A DNA stretch of 45,898 nucleotides. It comes from a virus. Where the stretch lies: the IMG/VR virus record IMGVR_UViG_3300021599_003346, positions 1 to 45,898 of that record, one strand, 5' to 3'. A program made the position numbers and the translations under genes. Positions 32,497 to 38,684 of this stretch are shown piece by piece. A model generated the notes under the pieces. It worked only from the letters and a program-made list of their open reading frames with translations. It did no database searches and had not been told where the DNA came from. Each line of letters opens with the position of its first letter. Within the stretch, counting starts at the first letter, position 1.

Positions 32497-32931
32497 ATGG
32501 AAACAAAAACACAAATGTCGATGGCTGAACAAACCCAAGTCCAAAGCGATGCAGTTGCTATGGGCATGGCACCAACTGATGTAGCCGACATCATTTCAAA
32601 ATATGGCCCAGATGTTATGTCCACCATGGTAGAAGGTCTAAAGAGCGGATTCAGCGTCCCTTTCATTCTTGAGTTATTCCGTCTTTTTGGACCACTATTT
32701 TTGGACTTTGCTATTTCTTTATTTACTGAAAAGAAAAAGATGGGCATGACTGAATCTGATGAAGAAGTGGAATTAGAAAAACTTCTTAAGGGAAGCCCCG
32801 TACAAGGGTTACCCGAAGAGCTAGTAAAAGTTCTTTTCACCAAACTGCTGCCATATGTAATCAAGAAGTATGGCCCAGATATGCTTGCTGCCGTCATAAC
32901 TGCTATTGATAAGTATACAAAAGAAGACTAG
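32497..32931 (+). CDS. Probable membrane-associated protein (144 aa)
   Basis: It contains one hydrophobic segment, FSVPFILELFRLFGPLFLDFAISLF (~residues 53-76), flanked by Lys residues, and two related amphipathic repeats (YGPDVMSTMVEGL and YGPDMLAAVITAID). It has no signal peptide. It sits between two exported proteins in one plus-strand operon with good SDs (TTGGAG, GGAG). A holin-like role is conceivable but not supported by any specific motif. Confidence 0.55.
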   Translation: METKTQMSMAEQTQVQSDAVAMGMAPTDVADIISKYGPDVMSTMVEGLKSGFSVPFILELFRLFGPLFLDFAISLFTEKKKMGMTESDEEVELEKLLKGSPVQGLPEELVKVLFTKLLPYVIKKYGPDMLAAVITAIDKYTKED

Positions 32932-32956
32932 TAGAATAATAGAATAGGAGATTTTT

Positions 32957-33730
32957 ATGTTTGCATCATTAGTATTATCGTGTTTTTTATGTTTGGGGCA
33001 AGCAGATATTACTTTGCCACCAAGCACTAAAGCCGAAGTTGGTGTTTTTGTTCCAATCACAGCAACCACAAAAGGAGAAATTGTTCAATTTGTAGCAATT
33101 GATCCCGGACTATCGATATTTCCAGCTAATTTATTGGTTGATAAGAAAACCACAGTCGTTGTCAGCGCTAAACCCGGAAAATATCGTGTGTTAGCATACA
33201 CAAGCATAGAAAACAAACCATCATTACCAGCTTATACATTAGTAATAGTTGGAAATCCAGACGAAAGTAATAACAACAACAATAACAATAACAACAACAA
33301 TAACAATAATAATAACAATAACAACAATAACAACAATAACAACAATAATAACAATAATAACAATAACGACAATTTAGTTGATGAGGGATTTTCGAGTTCA
33401 ATCAAAAGTATTTTTGGAGGCCTGCAAGAATCTGATAAGGTTTCGAATGTTAAAAAACTAGCTACAGTTTATTCTCTTTCGGCAACTGAAGCCGACAATA
33501 AAAACCATAAGACTGTTGGCGATCTACTTGGAGCTTATAAATCTATACTTTTCAAAACTATGCCTCCGGGAAGAATTCAGCCAATCAGAGATTCGATTAG
33601 TGACTATTTGGATTCCAAGCTAGGCACAGACCCAAATCTAATCAATACAAATCTTGACGATCAAACTCGCAAGAAAATGAAACAATACTTTTTATTGATA
33701 TCTAATACTCTTGGAGGATTAAATGGCTGA
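32957..33730 (+). CDS. Exported protein with 33-Asn tract (257 aa)
   Basis: A signal peptide (MFASLVLSCFLCLGQA, then DITLPPSTKAEVGVF) is followed by an Ig-like domain (VPITATTKGEIVQFVAIDPG, VVVSAKPGKYRVLAYTSIEN). Then come 33 consecutive Asn codons mixed between AAT and AAC, and a helical C-terminal domain. From memory, this Ig-like pattern is frequent in Planctomycetota. Its stop overlaps the protease start by eight bases (ATG at 33723 inside the last codons). It may be a surface or periplasmic adhesin-like protein; the function is unknown. Confidence 0.68.
   Translation: MFASLVLSCFLCLGQADITLPPSTKAEVGVFVPITATTKGEIVQFVAIDPGLSIFPANLLVDKKTTVVVSAKPGKYRVLAYTSIENKPSLPAYTLVIVGNPDESNNNNNNNNNNNNNNNNNNNNNNNNNNNNNNNNNDNLVDEGFSSSIKSIFGGLQESDKVSNVKKLATVYSLSATEADNKNHKTVGDLLGAYKSILFKTMPPGRIQPIRDSISDYLDSKLGTDPNLINTNLDDQTRKKMKQYFLLISNTLGGLNG
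33269..33367 (+). repeat. In-frame (AAY)33 poly-asparagine tract
   Basis: Thirty-three Asn codons in a row, 17 AAC and 16 AAT in irregular order, then GAC-AAT. The codon mixing shows it is not one fresh slippage expansion and suggests selection for Asn, or older expansion with drift. Phage proteins rarely carry such tracts. Confidence 0.9.
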
Positions 33731-34641
33731 TGATATAGATAACGACCTCCCACCAGAAGGTGTTGCATTTGGCTGGGTAAATGATCCAGTTGCAGTTTCC
33801 GAAGTAGTCCAAACACTTCCATACAAATCATTTGATGAAACTCCAGCATATAAATTATTTGCAGATGAGCTTCCTGATCGTTGCTATCTTTGGGACTTTG
33901 CTAGACAAATAACTGGAAAGTTACTGCCTCCAGCAAACCAAGGGCAAGTTGGCAGTTGTGTAGCTTTTGGAACAGCAAGAGCTATAGAATATAGCATATG
34001 TGCCGAAATAGTTAATGGCCAAAATGAAGAATTTGCTAAACTTGTTGAAGAAGTTATATATGGAGGATCAAGAGTTGAAATAGGTGGAGGAAGATTAGGA
34101 TATGGCGATGGAAGCATAGGTGCTTGGGCAGCTTCTTTTGTGAAAAAATATGGCATTATAGATCAAAGTTCATGGAAAATATGATTTCACCAAGTATAGT
34201 GAAACACGATGCAGAGAATATGGTAAGTATGGTGTGCCTAATGATATCGAACCTGAAGTAAAAAAACATCCTGTAAAGGAGACGGTTCTTGTCACAAACA
34301 CAGATCAAGCGATGAAAGCTCTATATCAGGGGTGGGGCATTGCAATTTGTAGTGGCCAAGGATTCACTATGCGCCGTGATAGTAACGGTATATGCCGTGC
34401 TAGCGGATCATGGGCACATTGTATGTGTCTGTGCGGATGGACAACTATAGATGGTAAAATTTACTTTAGAATAGATAATAGCTGGGGGGCTAATGCCCAC
34501 ACCGGACCTACTGGCCCCGGCGATCCCGGTCCAGAAGGATTTTATGCAGCTGCTAGCGTTGTAGATAATATGCTGGCAGAAAAAGATAGCTTCGCTTTCT
34601 CTGCTGTCGAAGGGTTTCCGCTTCGTAAAATTCGTTGGTGA
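33723..34641 (+). CDS. Papain-like (C1) cysteine protease, +1 frameshift in the middle
   Basis: The first frame (33723-34184) holds the catalytic Cys in NQGQVGSCVAFGTARAIEY (Cys79). The second frame (from ~34180) holds the His in GSWAHCMCLCGW and the Asn in RIDNSWGAN. Both parts are needed. At 34176 the first frame reads TGG-AAA-ATA-TGA. Slipping +1 on AAAA gives AAA-TAT-GAT-TTC and then the expected KYDFTKYSETRCREYG. This could be a sequencing error, a mutation or programmed +1 frameshifting. No signal peptide is visible. An SD (GGAGG) precedes the ATG. The gene follows the poly-Asn protein and ends at a bidirectional terminator. Confidence 0.85.
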
Positions 34642-34654
34642 TACAAGTACAAAT

Positions 34655-34691
34655 AAAAAAGCCCCCATAGAATTTCTATGGGGGCTTTTTT
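34655..34691. terminator. Bidirectional intrinsic terminator
   Basis: Arms GCCCCCATAG and CTATGGGGGC with A-run and T-run tails on both sides, shared between the convergent protease (+) and thyX (-) genes. Confidence 0.9.
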
Positions 34692-34700
34692 ATTTAACAA

Positions 34701-35585
34701 TTAGACTTCGTAGCCAAGCTGCTTTGCTTTATCTTGCCATTCATTTTGCTCTCTTTTGTTTTCAGTACTTATTGAACCAACCAAAGAAACGATTCCTTTT
34801 TCATTATTAGATCGATTGTAGTTCTTCAGAGCATCAACCTCCAACTTAGTTAATTTCATGGCTCCACGCATTATGTGGTAGTCTTCCCATGCTTCAATAG
34901 TGTGAGGTACAAGAGGACGAATCAAATCAAGTATTGCATTGGCATAAACCTGAATTTCATATTGAGCATGACTGTCAGCCCTTAAAGCAAGAAAATGCAA
35001 TAAGTTATGCAAGTCCTGTTTCCAATACCATTCTGTATAAAGATTCAAGGGAAGAATCATTCTTGCCTGTTCCCTTGAAATACCACAATCAAGCATGTCC
35101 ATATACCACTTATATGATTCTGAACATTGATCAGCTATAGCCTGAACATACTTTTGAGCTTCAGTAATATCAACAAAACCATCCGATCCCTGTTTATTTG
35201 TTTTGGATTGCATTCTAAGTTCCTCTGCCTTGGGAAAATAGAATTCATCCTTCATGACAGAGTAACGACCACTTATTTCATTCAAAGATACTGTTCTATG
35301 CCTAATTGCTTGTCTAGCAATGAATATAGGCATCTTCATGTGTAGTTTAAATTCTATGCCTTCAAACGGGCTTGTATGAGCATGTCTCAATAAGAATCGT
35401 ATTAATCCCCTGTCCTCGTTAATACTCTTTGTACCATCACCATAAGAAACTCTTGCCATCTGCGCTATTGCATAATCACATGTTTGCCCGTCTGGAATAA
35501 TCCTCGGCATAACATCAACAATCTCAACAAAACCCTTATCTAAACAATCAATTCTTCTAGTTTTCAGAAGATCGAGCGCATCCAT
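34701..35585 (-). CDS. thyX: Flavin-dependent thymidylate synthase ThyX
   Basis: Methylates dUMP to dTMP with methylene-tetrahydrofolate and FAD/NADPH. The ThyX motif RHRTVSLNEISGRYS is present (95-109), with flanking ARQAIRHRTVSLNEIS, FEGIEFKLHMKMPIF and REQARMILPLNLYTEWYW. It has 294 residues, within the family range. It works with dUTPase, which supplies dUMP. The gene lies between two terminators, and its start is 20 bases past the one at 35605-35632. Confidence 0.96.
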   Translation of the reverse strand: MDALDLLKTRRIDCLDKGFVEIVDVMPRIIPDGQTCDYAIAQMARVSYGDGTKSINEDRGLIRFLLRHAHTSPFEGIEFKLHMKMPIFIARQAIRHRTVSLNEISGRYSVMKDEFYFPKAEELRMQSKTNKQGSDGFVDITEAQKYVQAIADQCSESYKWYMDMLDCGISREQARMILPLNLYTEWYWKQDLHNLLHFLALRADSHAQYEIQVYANAILDLIRPLVPHTIEAWEDYHIMRGAMKLTKLEVDALKNYNRSNNEKGIVSLVGSISTENKREQNEWQDKAKQLGYEV

Positions 35586-35604
35586 TTGTTTTTCCCTATG
35601 AAAT

Positions 35605-35632
35605 AAAAAAACGGGATTTTAAGGAAATCCCG
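35605..35632 (-). terminator. Intrinsic terminator (or attenuator) just before thyX
   Basis: An eight-bp stem (CGGGATTT with AAATCCCG) and a short loop are followed by TTTTTTT on the minus strand. It ends the 35756-36372 unit, only 20 bases before thyX, so it could also act as a leader attenuator. Confidence 0.7.
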
Positions 35633-35641
35633 CAAACCTTT

Positions 35642-35655
35642 AACACATATGTGTT
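35642..35655. promoter_or_regulatory. Perfect 14-bp palindrome, possible operator
   Basis: The sequence AACACATATGTGTT is self-complementary. It lies just upstream of the thyX-leader terminator in a 120-base gene-free gap (35633-35755). A dimeric regulator could bind it, but no binding protein is known. Confidence 0.4.
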
Positions 35656-35755
35656 GACCCCTTGATTTTCCTATATTAAAAATTATCAAACCGAACAGTT
35701 AAAGTCAATAATAATAATTACAAAAAACTATTAAAAGGGGCCGAAGATAACATAG

Positions 35756-35941
35756 TTACCCTCTTTGTTTTTTTTCACTAAACCGCATGGTATGTATTGG
35801 TCCAGCCAATCCAAATTTTTTGATATTTGCAAATATTCTTCTAAAAATTTGACCGCCACCAAAAAGTTTCATAGGAACATGAGCGACATTAGCTGTACTC
35901 GTACCAACTTCTTTCAATTTAAGCCATTCCGAAAATTTCAT
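35756..35941 (-). CDS. Capsid-targeting-like small protein (61 aa)
   Basis: It starts MKFSEWLKLKEVGTSTANVA, a model member of the recurring peptide family with an L-K-E followed by a small residue, as in T4 prohead protease sites. The remainder is basic and Gly-containing (LFGGGQIFRRIFANIKKFGL). Its ATG overlaps the TGA at 35938 of the preceding frame (ATGA), so it is coupled to it. Probably packaged in the head (inference). Confidence 0.65.
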   Translation of the reverse strand: MKFSEWLKLKEVGTSTANVAHVPMKLFGGGQIFRRIFANIKKFGLAGPIHTMRFSEKKQRG

Positions 35942-36372
35942 GCTGGTGCCCCTCCAATTCCCGGCATTGCACCTGCTCCACCTGCACCCGTGGATGGAAA
36001 TCCTAGAGTCATTAAGTCTGCTGCTGTATCGGTGTCAATCCATCCAGTCTTCTTTTTTAAAGCATTTGGGTTTTGTTAATTTTTATAATACGCTGCTGTA
36101 TTTTTATTTTGCAGTATGTTTGGATCAACCTCAAAAGAAGCCCCAACTACACGCTTTCCTTTAAGCTTAGGGTTCATTTTAGCGACAGCAGCGGAATACT
36201 GATTTTTACCAATCACTTTCCCTAGCAAATAACTGCCAGTATTAACAGCATCAGGTATATCTTTTTGATCGATACCAACAACTGTTGTCAATGCTTGAAA
36301 AGGAGGCCCTTTGTCTTTGTTGGGGTCGTTTTCATCAGCTTCCAGAAAAGACTTAAAATTTAAGACTGTCAT
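35938..36372 (-). CDS. Capsid-targeting-like protein with an in-frame TAA (98 aa, or 144 with read-through)
   Basis: The first part, ATG 36372 to TAA 36076, starts MTVLNFKSFLEADENDPNKD and continues FQALTTVVGIDQKDIPDAVN. After the TAA the same frame stays open for 45 codons with protein-like sequence (LKKKTGWIDTDTAADLMTLG, then a Gly/Ala/Pro-rich end) and finishes at a TGA that overlaps the ATG of the next gene. That coupling suggests the whole frame was one gene. It is a recent nonsense mutation, a read-through site (TAA-C) or a separate short gene at an internal ATG. Confidence 0.6.
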
Positions 36373-36388
36373 GTTAATATATATGCTT

Positions 36389-36829
36389 ATGAATACAGTA
36401 AATAGCAACACTATAGGATTCAAAGCTTTTTTCGATGCAATATCACAAAAAGAAGCAACTGAAAACGATATTCTTGGATTTTTGGCAGGCAAAGGCCTAT
36501 CCATGTTCTTCAAATTCAAAGATAAAAATACAGGCAAGCAGCATTTATATGGCTCTAACGAAGATGACAGAATTGCGTATTCAATCATGAAAAACCCACG
36601 CAAAGAAGACCCTGTTGATAAATACGAATACTTTGGTGGAGTTGATTTAGAAGCTGCTGTCAAAGACCCTTCTAATATGCAACAAAGACCTTTTACAAAA
36701 GGTGATATTCCAAGCATCACAATAATAGAGGATAAAAAAGATGTGGCAAAAGAGCTTGCCAAGATAAAAGATGCTAAAACTTATATTCCTTATGAGGACA
36801 GCGGATCATCACTTACTGACAGATTATGA
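36389..36829 (+). CDS. Capsid-targeting-like protein (146 aa)
   Basis: It begins MNTVNSNTIGFKAFFDAISQ, a slightly longer leader before the F..FF..I motif, then KEATENDILGFLAGKGL. It has an acidic, lysine-rich body without a known domain. An ATG two codons earlier (36383) is also possible. It is divergent from the 36372 gene with only 16 bases between, and the shared AT-rich sequence TTAATATATATGC is the only candidate promoter. It overlaps the nuclease gene start by four bases. Confidence 0.6.
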   Translation: MNTVNSNTIGFKAFFDAISQKEATENDILGFLAGKGLSMFFKFKDKNTGKQHLYGSNEDDRIAYSIMKNPRKEDPVDKYEYFGGVDLEAAVKDPSNMQQRPFTKGDIPSITIIEDKKDVAKELAKIKDAKTYIPYEDSGSSLTDRL

Positions 36830-37452
36830 GCATCAAAAACACAAGAGACTATGTTTGCTTTGTCTGCTTCGAAGGATTTGAGGATATCGATTCATTCAGA
36901 GATCATATAATCACAAACCATGAAGAAGGCACAGATTTTATATTCTGCCCACATTGCAAATTTCCACTAAGAGAGCTTAAAACTCATCTGGCTTTGAAAC
37001 ACCCAGAACTTCAAATACCAAAAGACTATCCAACTAAGCCAATTATACTTCGTGATATTAAAAAGCAAAAAAAGAAAAAACCAGCTTACAAACAAGGCAA
37101 TTATTTTAGTAAAAAAAACAACAAGGATTTATTTTTCAGATCAGGCATGGAACTAGAATTTTATAAAATACTAGAAGATAAAACCGATGTATCAAAATAT
37201 AATGTAGAGCCAATTGAAATCGACTACATATTTGAAGGATCATCCCATCGATATATCCCAGACATACTAGTTGAATACAGCGATGGGAAAAAACAATTGT
37301 GGGAAATTAAACCATTCCATCAAAGAAAGCTGCCAAAAAACCAAGCTAAATGGAAAGCAGCAAACGAATACTGCAAACGCAGAAACTGGGAATTTATCGT
37401 CCTCACCGAACGAGGACTGAGACTGTTCAAAAAAGGAAGAAATCCGGTCTAA
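36826..37452 (+). CDS. Zinc-finger plus TnsA-like PD-(D/E)XK nuclease
   Basis: The N-terminus holds two Cys/His fingers (CFVCFEGFEDIDSFRDHIITNH and CPHCKFPLRELKTHLALKH), then a basic linker. The C-terminal ~110 residues match the TnsA/phage head-completion nuclease fold: FRSGMELEFYKILEDK, EPIEIDYIF, RYIPDILVEY with the Asp, QLWEIKPFHQ with E-x-K, and WEFIVLTERG. Such nucleases trim or complete packaged DNA ends in T4-like phages. The start overlaps the upstream gene (ATGA). The family is likely; the exact role is inferred. Confidence 0.75.
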   Translation: MSIKNTRDYVCFVCFEGFEDIDSFRDHIITNHEEGTDFIFCPHCKFPLRELKTHLALKHPELQIPKDYPTKPIILRDIKKQKKKKPAYKQGNYFSKKNNKDLFFRSGMELEFYKILEDKTDVSKYNVEPIEIDYIFEGSSHRYIPDILVEYSDGKKQLWEIKPFHQRKLPKNQAKWKAANEYCKRRNWEFIVLTERGLRLFKKGRNPV

Positions 37453-38072
37453 GCAAGATTGTTTGCAATAGGAACCAAAATACTTCTAGACTTCTTGAGA
37501 AATGTCAGTTTATCTGATTCATTTCGTATAAAAACATCGAAATACTCAAGTCCAGCAGGGGCATCCATGAGATTATTCTTGTTGATAACACCGTCAATTA
37601 AATGATCCTTTGCATAAATGATCAATGGTTTTAACTGTGCCTCTGAAGGGTTAGGATCGTTATTCAAAAATCCATCTCTGTAAATTAAAACATTTATTCC
37701 TTTATTTTCTCTTACACTTTTTGCCTCATTAATATATCTTCCGTCAGAAATAATAGTATTCTTATTTCTCGCTTCTCTAAGAGCAATTTTTATCCAAATG
37801 TCTGGGACAATTTGCCTGAAGCCATCTCCTATATTTTGAAGACCTTTCCGAATTGGTAATAAAAACCCCGGAGGTGGCTCATCGATTCTTTTCCATTTTT
37901 CAATAAATTCACGATCTACATCAAAGGAACGGCAAAAAGTATCTTTTACGGCGTTAGCAAATGCTCCACGCTCCCATTTATTTTCGGATTTTTCATTCAA
38001 GGCTAATGCCAAATCATCACATAAAGCATCTTTTCCGTTTGCCAGTTGACCGTAGACAGCAATTAATTTCAT
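37449..38072 (-). CDS. Deoxynucleoside monophosphate kinase-like protein
   Basis: A P-loop GQLANGKDAL (8-17) at the N-terminus, then a lid-like region (FCRSFDVDREFIEKWKRIDE; IRKGLQNIGDGFRQIVPDIW) and NTIISDGRYINEAKSVRENK matching the phage dNMP-kinase layout. It would phosphorylate dNMPs for phage DNA synthesis. It has 207 residues. Walker A is GxxxxGKD rather than GK(S/T), as in T4 dNMP kinase-like proteins. It converges with the nuclease gene (four-base overlap). Confidence 0.7.
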   Translation of the reverse strand: MKLIAVYGQLANGKDALCDDLALALNEKSENKWERGAFANAVKDTFCRSFDVDREFIEKWKRIDEPPPGFLLPIRKGLQNIGDGFRQIVPDIWIKIALREARNKNTIISDGRYINEAKSVRENKGINVLIYRDGFLNNDPNPSEAQLKPLIIYAKDHLIDGVINKNNLMDAPAGLEYFDVFIRNESDKLTFLKKSRSILVPIANNLA

Positions 38073-38129
38073 TTTTTTCTCTCTTAATTAAAATAACTAT
38101 ATTGAAATTTTAACATAGAGAGGAATGTC

Positions 38130-38420
38130 GTGTCAATAAAAATAAGCAATCAAACATTTGGTCTCCCATCAATCACATTCAAAGTATCAAACATAGATTT
38201 TCCTAAAATACTTTCTCAATCTTCTCCAGACGGCAACATGGAAAACATTTTATTACAGCTTAAAGCTCAAACTGTATGGATACCTTATGTTCCTAGACCT
38301 TTAAAATATGGGGATACATTTACCCTCCATGAATTTGAAGCTTTGGAAACCTATAATAACTTTATAGGCAAAGAGCCAAAAATTCTTGAGGTTGTACATA
38401 ATGGATTCGATTTCAAATAA
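38130..38420 (+). CDS. Hypothetical protein (96 aa), GTG start
   Basis: No family recognised. The GTG at 38130 has AGAGAGGA eight bases upstream. It contains LKAQTVWIPYVPRPLKYGDT and is probably a beta-rich small fold. It overlaps the next gene by 20 bases, so the pair is an operon. Confidence 0.55.
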   Translation: MSIKISNQTFGLPSITFKVSNIDFPKILSQSSPDGNMENILLQLKAQTVWIPYVPRPLKYGDTFTLHEFEALETYNNFIGKEPKILEVVHNGFDFK

Positions 38421-38682
38421 AGTAAAAAAAATATGCAATAACTGTTTGCTTTACAATAGAGCAAATTCAACATGTAAAGTTGCAGTATTGATCGAAGGTG
38501 ATGAATACCACCTTCCAGTTGATCCGGGAGATAGTTGCCATATGGACGAACTTGGAATCGAAATCAAACAAGTAAGGTGGTGGGTAGAAGATGAAAACGG
38601 AAATCCAACTGATGGTGATGGAAAAGTGAAAATTGAATATCCAAATGATTTTTTTGGACCTGAAGATATGGTCACAAAGTAA
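38401..38682 (+). CDS. Conserved phage-type Cys-containing protein (93 aa)
   Basis: The start is ATG 38401 (MDSISNKVKKICNNCLLYNR) with GAGG about nine bases upstream. It has CNNC, then a further Cys, a PGDSCHMDELGIEI segment, and the strikingly conserved-looking QVRWWVEDENGNPTDGDGKV-KIEYPNDFFG end. From memory, a 'C..C...C...D.C' plus 'QVRWWVED..G.PTD..G.VKIEYP' protein occurs in many large phages without known function. A metal-binding role is plausible. Confidence 0.7.
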   Translation: MDSISNKVKKICNNCLLYNRANSTCKVAVLIEGDEYHLPVDPGDSCHMDELGIEIKQVRWWVEDENGNPTDGDGKVKIEYPNDFFGPEDMVTK

Positions 38683-38684
38683 TT

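Noticed and set aside
33269-33367. Possible CRISPR-like or tandem DNA repeat
   Set aside because: It is a single in-frame trinucleotide tract inside a coding region; no spacers are present.
33168-33401. Minus frame rich in Tyr and Cys opposite the poly-Asn tract
   Set aside because: It is the antisense shadow of (AAY)n codons and has no SD or homology.
36076-36078. Recoded TAA as a sense codon genome-wide
   Set aside because: TAA, TAG and TGA all end many clear genes here, with SDs and overlaps following them, so no alternative code is needed.
36373-36762. Upstream extension of the minus gene at 36372
   Set aside because: It is antisense to the 36389 gene, with membrane-like shadow composition; the shared capsid-targeting peptide marks the ATG at 36372.
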